DNA of 64,000 nt, from the NCBI RefSeq assembly GCF_036511935.1, contig NZ_AP028878.1, positions 3,224,001-3,288,000 of the forward strand, in the 5' to 3' direction. This DNA comes from Marinobacter nanhaiticus D15-8W (GTDB lineage Bacteria; Pseudomonadota; Gammaproteobacteria; Pseudomonadales; Oleiphilaceae). The first letter of the stretch is position 1; the number at the start of each line of letters is the position of its first letter. The notes beneath the pieces were generated by a model. That model ran no database searches and had not been told where the DNA came from. It worked only from the letters and a program-made list of their open reading frames with translations. The position numbers and the translations under genes were made by a program. Positions 45,039-55,124 of the stretch are shown here, piece after piece.

Positions 45039-45391
45039 GACATCTCGCCTCTTGCCAAATCAGAAATATCGTCTTGTATCGCCGTGATCTTCTGGCGCTG
45101 ACACTATTTAGTTCGTCCAGTCACCGGACGCGCTATCTACAGATTAGAAGGGGGAGGCCGCATTGTCAGTTTGCTCGAGGGAACGCGACGATGATCCACG
45201 GCCGCTGAGCAGTTTCGTCAATGTAATTGGCAGGCGGTGCCATTACACGCCTGCAGACCGCGGGCTAAGGTGGCGGCTTGCAAGCGTCAACAACATGCAC
45301 GAATGCTGACACCACTCGAATACTGACAACAACCGAATTCCGACAACAATAGACATCTAGTCTTTCAGTCCCGGCACAAAGAGGGAAAACC
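45039..45391. promoter_or_regulatory. Upstream region of the beta-oxidation genes
   Basis: 353 bases with no gene. It carries three tandem 17-bp repeats directly before the thiolase leader and an AGAGGGAAAACC ribosome site before ATG 45392. Confidence 0.65.
45300..45350. repeat. Three tandem 17-bp iterons
   Basis: Units CGAATGCTGACACCACT (45300-45316), CGAATACTGACAACAAC (45317-45333) and CGAATTCCGACAACAAT (45334-45350) share CGAAT-x-C-x-GACA-x-CA. They end 41 bases before the thiolase start. Their 17-bp period is not a whole number of helical turns per unit (1.6 turns). Confidence 0.8.
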
Positions 45392-46600
45392 ATGACCACA
45401 GACGCCTATATCTTCGATGCGGTGCGGACACCGCGGGGTCGCGGCAAGAAGGATGGCGCACTTCACAGCGTCAAACCGATCACCCTGCTCACGACGATCC
45501 TCAAGGCCTTGCAAGAACGTAACGACCTCGATACCGCCCAAGTCGACGACATTGTCATGGGCTGCGTTACCGCTATCGGTGACCAGGGCGCGGATATCGC
45601 CAAGACGGCTGCTCTCGCCGCACAGTGGGATGAAGTGGTGGCCGGTGTCACCCTGAACCGGTTCTGCGCCTCAGGACTGGAGGCCGCCAACCTGGCGGCA
45701 ATGAAAGTTCGCTCCGGGTGGGAAGATCTGGTGGTCGCCGGCGGCGTCGAGGCTATGTCCCGGGTCCCCATGGGTTCGGATGGCGGCGCCTGGGCGAGCG
45801 ACCCGGAAACCAACCTCAAGACTGGATTCATGCCCCAGGGAATCGGCGCCGACCTGATCGCGACGATCGAAGGCTTCAGCCGGGAAGAGGTGGACCGATT
45901 CGCCGTAAGTTCACAGAAGAAGGCCGCAGCCGCGTGGGAGAGCGGCCATTTCAAGCGCTCCATCATTCCGATTACCGATCAGAACGGCGTCATGATCCTG
46001 GATCGGGACGAACACGTTCGTGCCGGCACGACACTCGAATCCCTCGCGCAACTCAAGCCTTCGTTCCAGATGATGGGCGAAATGGGCTTTGACGGCGTGG
46101 CCCGTGAGAAATACCACTATGTGGAGAAGATCAACCACGTGCACCACGCCGGCAACTCCTCTGGCATTGTCGATGGCGCGACAGCCTTGCTGATCGGCAG
46201 TGAGGCCAAGGGTCGAGAATTGGGCCTTAAGCCCCGCGCCCGGATCGTCGCGACGGCCGTTACCAGTACCGATCCCACGATCATGCTGACCGGGCCCGCT
46301 CCGGCCACCCGCAAGGCCCTAAGTAAGGCAGGGCTCGACGTAAGCGATATTGACCTGTTCGAGGTGAACGAAGCCTTCGCCGCAGTGGTCATGCGCTTCC
46401 AGAAAGAGCTTGGTGTACCGGACGACAAGGTCAACGTCAATGGCGGCGCCATCGCCATGGGTCATCCGCTGGGCGCCACCGGCGCCATAATCCTCGGAAC
46501 CCTGATGGATGAGCTGGAGCGGCGTCAGAAGCGCTACGGGCTCGCAACTCTCTGTGTCGGTGGCGGCATGGGTATCGCCACCATCATCGAACGCTGTTGA
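45392..46600 (+). CDS. Acetyl-CoA C-acyltransferase (thiolase) of fatty acid beta-oxidation
   Basis: 402-residue thiolase that cleaves 3-ketoacyl-CoA with CoA. The acyl-accepting cysteine is Cys92 in [13 protein letters not shown]. The catalytic histidine lies in [15 protein letters not shown], and the second cysteine is Cys388 in LCVGGGMG. It is 24 bases before the multifunctional enzyme gene, so the pair forms a FadA/FadB- or FadI/FadJ-type complex. I leave the symbol blank because the order (thiolase first) and sequence do not fix which of the two it is. Confidence 0.95.
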   Translation: MTTDAYIFDAVRTPRGRGKKDGALHSVKPITLLTTILKALQERNDLDTAQVDDIVMGCVTAIGDQGADIAKTAALAAQWDEVVAGVTLNRFCASGLEAANLAAMKVRSGWEDLVVAGGVEAMSRVPMGSDGGAWASDPETNLKTGFMPQGIGADLIATIEGFSREEVDRFAVSSQKKAAAAWESGHFKRSIIPITDQNGVMILDRDEHVRAGTTLESLAQLKPSFQMMGEMGFDGVAREKYHYVEKINHVHHAGNSSGIVDGATALLIGSEAKGRELGLKPRARIVATAVTSTDPTIMLTGPAPATRKALSKAGLDVSDIDLFEVNEAFAAVVMRFQKELGVPDDKVNVNGGAIAMGHPLGATGAIILGTLMDELERRQKRYGLATLCVGGGMGIATIIERC

Positions 46601-46624
46601 GCCGGGACAGAAAAGGATCGAACC

Positions 46625-48775
46625 ATGACTGCTATTCGTTACGACATCGACGACAAGAATATCCTGACCCTCACCATCGACATGCCCGGCCAGTCCGCCA
46701 ACACCATGAACGCCACGTTCCGCGACGCGCTGACGGATACCGTGGCCAAGGTCGAAAAAGACCTCGATTCCCTGAAGGGCATCATCCTTACGTCCGCCAA
46801 GAAGACGTTCTTCGCCGGCGGCGACCTCAACGAACTGTATAAGGTGACGCCCGACCAGGCGGCCGAATTCGAAACCATGGTCGATGGTTTGAAAAGCCAG
46901 ATGCGTTTCCTGGAAACCAGCGGCAAACCTGTTGTGGCAGCGATTAATGGCTCCGCCCTGGGCGGGGGGCTCGAACTTTGTATGGCCTGTCACCATCGTG
47001 TCGTCCTGGACCACGACAGCATCCAGCTCGGTCTGCCGGAAGTGACACTGGGGCTGCTGCCCGGCAGTGGGGGCACACAGAGACTGCCGCGTATGGTCGG
47101 GCTCGAGGCTTCTTTCCCCTACCTGATGGAAGGTAAGAAGGCCAACCCAAAAGCGGCGCTGAAGCTTGGCATGGTCGATGCGCTGGCCAGGGATACCGAT
47201 GACCTTATGTCTCAGGCCCGGGCATTTATAGAGGCTAACCCCAGCTGCCAACAACCTTGGGATAAGAAGGGTTTCAGGATTCCCGGCGGCGGGCCACAGC
47301 ATCCAGCCATGGCCCAGAAACTCGCCATTGCACCAGCGATGCTGAAACAGAAAACCAAGGGCTGTTACCCCGCCCCGGAAGCCATCCTTTCTGCTGTAGT
47401 CGAAGGCGCCCAGGTGGACTTCGATAACGGCTCAAAGATCGAAACCCGCTACTTTACCCAACTGGTCGTGGGTCAGGTTGCCAAGAACATGACCGGCACC
47501 TTCTGGTTCCAGCTCAACGCCATCAAGGCCGGCAGTAGCCGACCGGCAGGCGTCGAGCCGGCGAAGTTCGCCAAAGTCGGCGTTCTTGGAGCCGGAATGA
47601 TGGGGGCCGGTATCGCCTATTCCACGGCAATCCGGGGCATCGATGTGGTGCTTAAGGACGTCTCAGTGGACAACGCCGAGAAAGGTAAGGCTTATTCCCG
47701 CAAGCTGCTGGACAAGAAAGTCAGCCGCGACCGTATGGACGATGCCGGGCGGGAAGCCGTACTCAGCCGGATCAACGCGACGGACGCTGCCGAAGACCTG
47801 GCTGGTTGCGACTTGATCATCGAGGCGGTGTTCGAGGACAGCGACCTGAAAGCCAACGTGACCCGGGAAGCTGAGCAGAAACTGGTGGAAGGCGGACTGT
47901 TCGCCTCCAACACCTCGACAATCCCGATTACCCAACTCGCCAGGGCATCGGAGCACCCCGAGAGGTTTATCGGTCTCCACTTTTTCTCGCCGGTGGACAA
48001 GATGCAACTGGTGGAAATCATCGCCGGCGAACAAACCTCGGACGATACGCTGGCCCGCGCATTCGACTACGTCCAGCAGATCGGCAAGATTCCTATCGTG
48101 GTCAACGACAGTCGCGGTTTCTTTACCTCACGAGTATTCGGCACCTTCGTCAACGAAGGGGTTGCCATGGTGCGGGAGGGTATCCACCCGGCCAGCATAG
48201 AGAATGCCGGCATCCTGGCGGGTATGCCGGTCGGCCCATTAGCCGTCTGCGACGAAGTGAGCCTGACCCTGATCCAGCACGTCCGCAACCAGAGTCGCAA
48301 GGATATTGAAGCCGCCGGGAAGTCCTGGACGCCACACCCGGCCGAAGCGGTCATCGACCGCATGGTGGATGAGTTCAATCGCAAGGGCAAAGCTGCGGGC
48401 GCCGGTTTCTACGACTATCCTGAATCGGGCAAGAAGCAGATCTGGCAAGGTTTGGTAAACACCTTCACCAATCACGAAAAAGCCGCCGCGACGGACTTGC
48501 AGACCCTCAAGGATCGCTTACTCTTCATCCAGTCCATCGAGACCGTACGCTGCCTCGAGGAAGGTGTCCTAAGAACGGTGGAGGACGCCAACATCGGCAG
48601 TATCTTCGGTATCGGTTTCGCCGCCTGGAGCGGTGGTGCTATCCAGTTCATCAACCAGTACGGGGTCCGCGCCTTTACAGAACGGGCCAGAATACTGGCT
48701 GAGCAATTCGGTGAGCGCTTTGCGCCACCCAGGCTGTTGCTGGAAAAAGCGGAACGCAATACGCGTTTCGAATAA
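46625..48775 (+). CDS. Enoyl-CoA hydratase / 3-hydroxyacyl-CoA dehydrogenase multifunctional enzyme
   Basis: 716-residue alpha subunit of a beta-oxidation complex. The crotonase domain (about 1-190) has FAGGDLNEL and the oxyanion/Glu region ALGGGLELCMACHHRV and LPEVTLGLLPGSGG. The NAD-binding 3-hydroxyacyl-CoA dehydrogenase domain starts near 315 (KVGVLGAGMMGAGIAYS) with the catalytic His in GLHFFSPVDKMQLVE. The C-terminal dehydrogenase domain follows. All active-site motifs appear intact. It pairs with the thiolase upstream, and a terminator lies at 48873. Confidence 0.95.
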   Translation: MTAIRYDIDDKNILTLTIDMPGQSANTMNATFRDALTDTVAKVEKDLDSLKGIILTSAKKTFFAGGDLNELYKVTPDQAAEFETMVDGLKSQMRFLETSGKPVVAAINGSALGGGLELCMACHHRVVLDHDSIQLGLPEVTLGLLPGSGGTQRLPRMVGLEASFPYLMEGKKANPKAALKLGMVDALARDTDDLMSQARAFIEANPSCQQPWDKKGFRIPGGGPQHPAMAQKLAIAPAMLKQKTKGCYPAPEAILSAVVEGAQVDFDNGSKIETRYFTQLVVGQVAKNMTGTFWFQLNAIKAGSSRPAGVEPAKFAKVGVLGAGMMGAGIAYSTAIRGIDVVLKDVSVDNAEKGKAYSRKLLDKKVSRDRMDDAGREAVLSRINATDAAEDLAGCDLIIEAVFEDSDLKANVTREAEQKLVEGGLFASNTSTIPITQLARASEHPERFIGLHFFSPVDKMQLVEIIAGEQTSDDTLARAFDYVQQIGKIPIVVNDSRGFFTSRVFGTFVNEGVAMVREGIHPASIENAGILAGMPVGPLAVCDEVSLTLIQHVRNQSRKDIEAAGKSWTPHPAEAVIDRMVDEFNRKGKAAGAGFYDYPESGKKQIWQGLVNTFTNHEKAAATDLQTLKDRLLFIQSIETVRCLEEGVLRTVEDANIGSIFGIGFAAWSGGAIQFINQYGVRAFTERARILAEQFGERFAPPRLLLEKAERNTRFE

Positions 48776-49104
48776 CCCCTGGAATATGCTCCAGGTCAAT
48801 AGGCGAACGGTCCCCAGACTGTAAGACAGGACTCACGCTTGAGCCTATAATCAGTCACCTGGAAGCGGCTAATGCCGGGGTTCGACGACGGAACCCCGGG
48901 CTTTATTTCATGTCATAAATTTGTCCTCAATATGGACAGATTGTCATGCCCTTGCCATTCACGGCCGGTAGCAACCGACTCCCCGCTTGCCTACAATGAA
49001 TTCAGTTGCCTCGGTTTTTCGATGGGTCTGCCTGCCGGATACCGTATGCGCTTAGCAGTAAGCCAGCGTATGGCTAGAACCTTCACTTATATAGACTGAC
49101 TGAC
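48776..49104. other. Intergenic region before prc
   Basis: 329 bases. It holds the operon terminator, a TATAAT (48847-48852) that could be a -10 element without a good -35, and the prc leader. A 75-residue frame at 48872-49099 overlaps the terminator and has no ribosome site. I do not accept it as a gene. Confidence 0.55.
48873..48906 (+). terminator. Terminator of the beta-oxidation operon
   Basis: CCGGGGTTC and GAACCCCGG arms with a short loop, then GCTTTATTT. About 100 bases past the stop. Confidence 0.75.
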
Positions 49105-51276
49105 ATGCCAATGATGATCCGCAAGCCTAACTTCTCTCGCCTTCAGTCTGCCGGCGTAGCCCTTGCCCTGGGACTGATGGTCACATCAACCGCTGGTCTG
49201 GCGGCTCTGGATAAAGAGGCGGAGAAGGCTTTCGAGCCCGTGTCTCCGACCATCGATCAGGCCCGGGCGAACATCCTGATTTCCCGTCAGCTTCAGTTCA
49301 CGCATTTCATGGACCAGCGAATCGATTCCGAGCTATCCAAGCGCGTTTTCGATGCCTACCTGGACCAGCTCGATAGCCAGCGCATGTATTTCCTGCAAAG
49401 TGACATCGATCGTTTTTCGCCCTGGCGCACCAAGCTTGATTCGGCCCTGAAGACCGGCCAACTCGATCCGGCCTTCCAGATTTACAACCTTTACCAGAAA
49501 CGAGTGATCGAACGGCTGGACCACGCACTTGAGTTGGTCAACGACGGCATCGATGAGTTTGAGTTCGACAGCGAAGATCGACTGCAGCTGGATCGTGCTG
49601 AAGAGCCTTGGGCATCCGATAAGGAGGCGCTGGACGCGATATGGAGACGGCGAATCAAGAACGCTATTCTGGCGCAGCGCCTGAATGGCAAGGACGACGA
49701 GGAGATCGTCACCTCCCTGACCCGCCGCTATGAAAGCCAGCGCACGCGCGCCCTCCAGGCACGAAGTGAAGACGCGTTCCAGAGCTACATGAACGCCTTC
49801 GCTGGCCTCTGGGACCCGCATACCTCCTATTTCTCGCCGCGCACCTCCGAGAACTTCAACATCAACATGAGCCTCTCCCTGGAAGGCATCGGGGCGGTGC
49901 TGCAGTCCGACAACGAATACACCAAAGTGGTTCGTCTCGTACCCGGCGGCCCGGCTTCCAAGCAGGGGCAGCTCAAGCCTGCGGATCGTATCGTTGGCGT
50001 TGCTCAGGGCAAGGATGAGGAGTTCACCAACGTTGTCGGCTGGCGGCTGGATGAGGTCGTCGACCTGATCCGCGGCCCACGTGAATCGGTGGTTCGGCTG
50101 GAGGTGATCCCTGCCAGCGCTTCCGACGAGACCGTAACCCGTACCATCGCCATCACCCGTGACGAGGTCAAGCTGGAAGAGCAGTCCGCCCAGAGCGACA
50201 TGATCGAACTCGAAAGGAATGGCAAACCCTATAAGGTGGGTGTCATCGACATCCCTACTTTCTACGCCGATTTCCAGGCCATGCAGGCGGGCGATCCCAA
50301 CTACAAAAGCACCACGCGCGATGTGCGCAAGTTGATCGACAACCTGAAAGGCAACGGTATGGAAGGCCTGGTGATCGACCTTCGTAACAACGGCGGTGGC
50401 GCGCTCCAGGAAGCCAGCGACTTGGTGGGCCTGTTTATCGATGAAGGTCCCACCGTACAGATCCGTAATGCCGACAACGATGTCAGCGTGCTCACTGATG
50501 AAGATCCGTCGGTCGCATACTCTGGGCCATTGGTGGTGCTGGTAAATCGCATGAGCGCCTCCGCATCCGAGATCTTTGCCGGTGCGATACAGGACTACGG
50601 CCGTGGACTCGTGGTCGGCTCACAAACTTTCGGCAAGGGAACCGTGCAGGCGGTACGCCCGCTCAACCACGGTCAGCTCAAGATCACCCAGTCCAAGTTC
50701 TACCGGGTGTCCGGCGGCTCCACCCAGCACAAGGGTGTTATTCCTGACATCACCATCCCAACCCGTATCAACAAGGAAGAGATCGGTGAAGACGCCTTGG
50801 ACGGTGCCCTGCCCTGGGACCAGATCGAAGCCGTACCCCACGCCCGTTACTTCGATTTCAGCGGTGTGATCGATGAGCTTCGGCGTCGCCATGAAGACCG
50901 TTTCGCCGAAAGTCCGGAATTCCAGTTGCTGGAAGAGGAAATCGAGCTGCTCAACACCCAGCGCGACCGTGAATGGGTCAGCCTGAACTATGGCGAACGC
51001 GAGACGTACCAGGAGCAACTTGAATCTCGCCAGCTGCACATCGCCAATGCACGTCGCCAGTTGGAAGGAAAAGAGCCCTTCGAAGACTGGAAGGCCCTGG
51101 AGTCCCATCAGGAAGCCGAGGCGGCCGATCCCGATGGGGACGACAAACTGGACTTCATCGTACGGGAAGGCGGCCATATTATGGCTGACATGTTGGAACT
51201 GGATTCCCGTATGGCGTCGATGATCCATCCAGAGCGTATTACTGCCCAGGCCCGCAATACCTCGGAGAAGTTCTAG
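49105..51276 (+). CDS. prc: Carboxy-terminal processing protease (tail-specific protease)
   Basis: 723-residue periplasmic serine protease. A signal peptide (about 1-33) is followed by the N-terminal helical domain, and a PDZ domain starts near 255 (SLEGIGAVLQSDNEYTKVV). The protease core has NRMSASASEIFAGA with nucleophile Ser486 and TFGKGTVQ with Lys511, the Ser-Lys dyad. The DUF3340 C-terminal part is present. The length is a little above the E. coli form (682). The enzyme trims or degrades periplasmic proteins such as penicillin-binding protein 3 precursors and Spr/MepS in E. coli. Confidence 0.95.
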   Translation: MPMMIRKPNFSRLQSAGVALALGLMVTSTAGLAALDKEAEKAFEPVSPTIDQARANILISRQLQFTHFMDQRIDSELSKRVFDAYLDQLDSQRMYFLQSDIDRFSPWRTKLDSALKTGQLDPAFQIYNLYQKRVIERLDHALELVNDGIDEFEFDSEDRLQLDRAEEPWASDKEALDAIWRRRIKNAILAQRLNGKDDEEIVTSLTRRYESQRTRALQARSEDAFQSYMNAFAGLWDPHTSYFSPRTSENFNINMSLSLEGIGAVLQSDNEYTKVVRLVPGGPASKQGQLKPADRIVGVAQGKDEEFTNVVGWRLDEVVDLIRGPRESVVRLEVIPASASDETVTRTIAITRDEVKLEEQSAQSDMIELERNGKPYKVGVIDIPTFYADFQAMQAGDPNYKSTTRDVRKLIDNLKGNGMEGLVIDLRNNGGGALQEASDLVGLFIDEGPTVQIRNADNDVSVLTDEDPSVAYSGPLVVLVNRMSASASEIFAGAIQDYGRGLVVGSQTFGKGTVQAVRPLNHGQLKITQSKFYRVSGGSTQHKGVIPDITIPTRINKEEIGEDALDGALPWDQIEAVPHARYFDFSGVIDELRRRHEDRFAESPEFQLLEEEIELLNTQRDREWVSLNYGERETYQEQLESRQLHIANARRQLEGKEPFEDWKALESHQEAEAADPDGDDKLDFIVREGGHIMADMLELDSRMASMIHPERITAQARNTSEKF

Positions 51277-51377
51277 GCGGAATCGTTATCCGTAATGGCT
51301 GCTTTTTATACGTAATGGGGTTCTTTATGGACAATAGCGCCCTTTATCTTTACTGAAACCGGGCACGGAAGCCTCCG

Positions 51378-52256
51378 ATGACCAGCGACAACGAGAGCGA
51401 CAACCCAAATCCGATCGAGAGCGAAGCCCGCAAGGCCCTCGCTCTCGAAAGTCTGCTGATGGACACGCTCCATGCCATCCAGTCCATGCGGCAGGCGGAA
51501 GCGTTGGGCGTCCCCCCGCTCACAGGCACCGAAGATGCCAGCAAGTCAGCTAAACCGGAGAAACCCGACGACAACACCGAGGACTCCCTGGTTGACCGCC
51601 TTTCCGATCTGACCGGTTCTGCCTTCCGTTTCGCCCTGCGCACGACCGATGCTTCGATGCGGGCGGGTCGGGCGCTGCTCAAGTCCCAGGACCAGCTTCG
51701 CATGATGCTTGCAGCGGGGGATTCCCTGAAAGACATCCGCGAAGTGGCCGGTCTTACACTGAACGAAATGGCCGATGCTCTCGACCTGCGGGACAAGAAC
51801 TTCCTGGAAGCGGTCGAGAACGGCACAGCCACCCTCTCCTTCGAACTGATCCTGCGGCTGGCTGCGCTGGTCGCCCGCAACGACCCGATTCCCTTCATCC
51901 TGCGCTATACGCGCAACTACAATCCGGAAGCCTGGCAGGTACTGAACGACTGGGGTGTTGGCCGCTTACCGCTTCAGTTCGAGCGAGAGCGTCAGTTCAT
52001 CAATATCTTTCGCGGCCACGACGAGGCGCGAAAACTCTCCGACGAGGGTTTCGAAAAGGTTCTGGAGTTCACGCGTCGTAGCTTCGAAATGTCCCTGCAT
52101 TTTGTAGCTGAGCAGGAGATGGAAGTCGAAAAGATCCGCGCCGAGACGATCAAACCCACGGAAGACCCGGGCAAGCCCGAACCGACCTCACGACGCGATG
52201 CCAGTGTCAATAAGACGAAAGCGCGAAAGGGTTCTTCAAGCAGAAAAAGGGGCTAA
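51378..52256 (+). CDS. XRE-type helix-turn-helix protein
   Basis: 292 residues with a central HTH at about 110-165 (AGDSLKDIREVAGLTLNEMADAL then FLEAVENGTATLSFELILRL). The N-terminus is acidic, the C-terminal third helical, and the tail is basic (KTKARKGSSSRKRG). No sensor or membrane span is visible. It is likely a DNA-binding regulator, but I recognise no named family and the targets are unknown. It is about 100 bases after prc and convergent with sbcB. Confidence 0.8.
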   Translation: MTSDNESDNPNPIESEARKALALESLLMDTLHAIQSMRQAEALGVPPLTGTEDASKSAKPEKPDDNTEDSLVDRLSDLTGSAFRFALRTTDASMRAGRALLKSQDQLRMMLAAGDSLKDIREVAGLTLNEMADALDLRDKNFLEAVENGTATLSFELILRLAALVARNDPIPFILRYTRNYNPEAWQVLNDWGVGRLPLQFERERQFINIFRGHDEARKLSDEGFEKVLEFTRRSFEMSLHFVAEQEMEVEKIRAETIKPTEDPGKPEPTSRRDASVNKTKARKGSSSRKRG

Positions 52257-52309
52257 CGGAAGCGAGCCAGCATCAGTCGGAACGCCAGAGGCTTTTCGCC
52301 ATGCCCGAA

Positions 52310-53761
52310 TCAGACGTAGGGAATCAGCGACTCTCCGTACAACGCCAATTCCTCCAGCAACTGCCGATCACGGGCACTGAGTTCCTCATCTTGCAAGCGC
52401 TGCTGAATGCCCGCAAAGTAGCCCTCCAATGAACGCCATCCCGATGTCGGCTGCATGAGACGCTGCTGACGGAACTGCTCCCAGCGCTCCTGTTCCTCTG
52501 CTAGCAGGGTTTGCGGGTAATTCCTGGCACGGTAGCGGAACACCATTTCCTCCAGCCGCGGATCATCGAATGCCGGCACCGCCTCCCCCATCAGATCTAC
52601 CGGCTGCAGCAGCAACTGGTCCAAACGTTTGCGGTCTGCCGGTGTCAGGAAACCACCGGCGTAAAGCTGCTCGTCCGGGTCGGTCAGGTCGCCCGGTCCG
52701 TTATCCTGCGGCTGGAAAGCTTCCGCGATACGCTCGGAGATGCCTGGCGCCTGACGCAGCTTATGGAGGTTGTCCCGCAGCACATCGCCATCCAGTTGCA
52801 GGGCATCCAGGCGCTCGGGCGAAAGGGACTTGAGCATGGTCGCCGGCGCGAGCACCGGGCATTTATTAAGATGCACCGCCTTGAGCGGGAACCGCATGGT
52901 CCCCTCGCCCAGGTCCGCCTGTGAGGTGAATACACGATTGCGGATCTCTTCGGGCGAAGCCTCGATCAGCTCATCAGGGTCATGGCGTAAATCGTAGACA
53001 ACGACCGCGTTACGATTGACCGGGTGTTGGGCCACAGGCGCCACCATGGCGCAACAGCCGATGGTCGCCGGATACTTGCTGGAAACGTGGAAAACCGGTT
53101 TGAAGGTCGCCAGGTCGAGCATGGCACGGGCCGAATGCTTGTCCTTGTGTTCCAGCACGTACTGAAAGAGTTTCGGCTGCTTGTCGCGAATCAGTCTTGC
53201 CAGCGCGATGGTTGCTTCCACGTCAGACATGGCATCGTGCGCCGCCTCATGGGCGATACCATTGGCAGCGGTCAGCTCTTCCAGCCGGAAGCTCGGGGTA
53301 CCGTCTTCCTTCATAGGCCAGTTGATCCCCTCCGGACGCAGGGCATAAGTCAGCCGCACCATATCGATAATATCCCAGCGGGAATTGCCGTTCTGCCATT
53401 CACGGGCATAGGGATCGCGGAGGTTGCGATACAGGGTATGGCGGGTGACTTCATCATCGAAGCGTAGGCTGTTGTACCCCACCGCACACGTGCCGGGCTG
53501 GTTGAAGGCGTCATGGATAAGGCCGATGAACTCGGCCTCGGGATAACCTTCAGCCCGTGCCTGCTGGGGCGTGATACCGGTGATCAGACAGGCAACCGGA
53601 TCGGGGACATAGTCTTCGGTCGGCTGGCAGTATATGACCAGCGGTTCCTCGATGACGTTGAGGTCGGCGTCGGTGCGCACGCCAGCAAACTGGGACGGCC
53701 TGTCATGGATCGGATCGGCACCGAAGGTTTCGTAGTCATGCCAGTAAAAACTCTTGATCAC
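52310..53761 (-). CDS. sbcB: Exodeoxyribonuclease I
   Basis: 483-residue single-strand 3'-5' exonuclease involved in recombination and mismatch repair. The DEDDh motifs are intact: FYWHDYETFGADP (Asp9, Glu11), VGYNSLRFDDEVTRHTLYRN and HDAMSDVEATIALARL with the H-x4-D. The SH3-like and C-terminal helical domains follow. The length is normal (E. coli 475). It stands alone on the minus strand, with the DUF6160-like gene 108 bases upstream. Confidence 0.95.
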   Translation of the reverse strand: MIKSFYWHDYETFGADPIHDRPSQFAGVRTDADLNVIEEPLVIYCQPTEDYVPDPVACLITGITPQQARAEGYPEAEFIGLIHDAFNQPGTCAVGYNSLRFDDEVTRHTLYRNLRDPYAREWQNGNSRWDIIDMVRLTYALRPEGINWPMKEDGTPSFRLEELTAANGIAHEAAHDAMSDVEATIALARLIRDKQPKLFQYVLEHKDKHSARAMLDLATFKPVFHVSSKYPATIGCCAMVAPVAQHPVNRNAVVVYDLRHDPDELIEASPEEIRNRVFTSQADLGEGTMRFPLKAVHLNKCPVLAPATMLKSLSPERLDALQLDGDVLRDNLHKLRQAPGISERIAEAFQPQDNGPGDLTDPDEQLYAGGFLTPADRKRLDQLLLQPVDLMGEAVPAFDDPRLEEMVFRYRARNYPQTLLAEEQERWEQFRQQRLMQPTSGWRSLEGYFAGIQQRLQDEELSARDRQLLEELALYGESLIPYV

Positions 53762-53869
53762 GCCGCACAGACCTCAGCAGATTATCCCGTCAATGGCTGC
53801 CGAGTGTACCAGACAGACGCCAGGCGCCCCAGTCCAGGCGGCCTTCGTGTAGATGAGCTATCAGTCGAA

Positions 53870-54772
53870 CTAGAACAGCCCCAGACCGCGATCGATATAT
53901 TCTGTCCTTGCCCGGGGGATACCCTGCTCCAGTGTCTGGAGATCCAGCTTCATGGCCGTCGGAACGTTGAAGAAGACGCCAGCCGCCGCGTCGATAGGCG
54001 TACCGCCTTCCGTATTGCTCTGCCACTGGACAGCGTCTTTCTGGAAGGCGATGAATAGCTCCTGGGCATAACCCACGCTACCGTCCTCGTTCCGGGTGCC
54101 TATATCGAGCGTCTTGAAATTGCTGAGCGCACTACACTGGACACCGGCACTGCAATCGGTAGCGGCGTCATCGAGTCCGATGTGCGTCGCTCGGCTATGG
54201 GTAGCCGTCCCGGTGTTATCAAATAGCCGGGCGGCAACCACGTTCCCGGAGCCGTCCTCCAGATTTATTCCCAGGTTACCGGAAAAACTCGCTATATCGC
54301 CGGATAGTGTCCCTCGAGCCTGGTTCAGCCCCATGCGAAAACCAATAACCTCGCCTTCCTGCTCCGCCAGCTCGAAATAAGGATTGGAGCCCACGAAAGG
54401 TACGATCTCGTTGAGCGCATAGGTCTGGCCATCGAGCTGAATCCGGGTCGCATCGTTCGAGATATGGCCGAGGGACAATTGGGCTATCTGCACGTCGGAA
54501 CCATCACTGGTCTCACCCAACACCACATTGTCGATGTTGGTCTGGATTTCCGCGTCCAGTCCCAGGGTGACCCGGGTGAAACGGTTGGCCTGGGTTCCAT
54601 CCACATCCACTGCGATCATGGCCTGCCCGCTCACGCGTCCCATCTCTTCTTCACTAATGGGTTGCAGTTCAGCCCGGGCCGTTGTCGATAGCACCAGTGT
54701 CGAAAACACCAATGTTGCCAACGTCGGGCTGAACGGAGCCGGGGCCACGCATTTCAGCGTTTCCCTGTTCAT
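53870..54772 (-). CDS. Secreted DUF6160-like protein
   Basis: 300 residues. A signal peptide of about 34 residues ends TTARA. It is followed at once by LQPISEEEMGRVSGQAMIAVDVDG, the L-x-x-I-x-x-x-E-M-x-x-V-x-G-Q-A motif seen at the start of DUF6160 and related secreted proteins of Pseudomonas, Acinetobacter and Marinobacter. The rest looks beta-rich with many Asn, Asp and Gly residues. Two cysteines (CSAGVQC) may form a disulfide. Some relatives lie in surface-filament gene sets, but no such genes are here. The family call is from the motif only. Confidence 0.65.
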   Translation of the reverse strand: MNRETLKCVAPAPFSPTLATLVFSTLVLSTTARAELQPISEEEMGRVSGQAMIAVDVDGTQANRFTRVTLGLDAEIQTNIDNVVLGETSDGSDVQIAQLSLGHISNDATRIQLDGQTYALNEIVPFVGSNPYFELAEQEGEVIGFRMGLNQARGTLSGDIASFSGNLGINLEDGSGNVVAARLFDNTGTATHSRATHIGLDDAATDCSAGVQCSALSNFKTLDIGTRNEDGSVGYAQELFIAFQKDAVQWQSNTEGGTPIDAAAGVFFNVPTAMKLDLQTLEQGIPRARTEYIDRGLGLF

Positions 54773-55124
54773 GGTTATCGTGTCTCTGAGTGAATTTGAC
54801 TGCGACTACAGTCACTGCATACACCGCGGCCATCGTTATTGTTGTTCGGTGCCGCCATTGCAGTTTTATTATTTGCTTGTGGGGCGACTATAAAAGGGCA
54901 GTTCGGCAACAAAAGTGAGAGCTGTCACATTAGGCCAAGCCAGCAACAGCCAGGCTCGCAATTTGTGAAGAACGTCTTACATTTGATTACATTCACGCAA
55001 GAGAGCCGGTGTCGGCCTAGGTAGGTATGGGTTTTGGGGAAGATTTGATCTTATTTTTCAACGCATCTGCCGCATCGCCGGATCGGCACTGCTAGACTGT
55101 GGGAAATGTCCAAGAGCCTGATCC
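54773..55124. other. Divergent intergenic region before the receiver-CheC gene
   Basis: 352 bases, with no gene supported. It must hold the promoters of the DUF6160-like gene (minus) and the receiver-CheC/diguanylate cyclase pair (plus). No clear consensus sites were picked out. Confidence 0.55.

Noticed and set aside
48872..49099. 75-residue frame before prc
   Set aside because: Overlaps the beta-oxidation terminator and has no ribosome site or recognisable composition.
54839..55024. 61-residue frame beginning with a hydrophobic stretch and a cysteine
   Set aside because: Looks like a lipoprotein start by chance, but there is no ribosome site and the remainder has no structure-like pattern.
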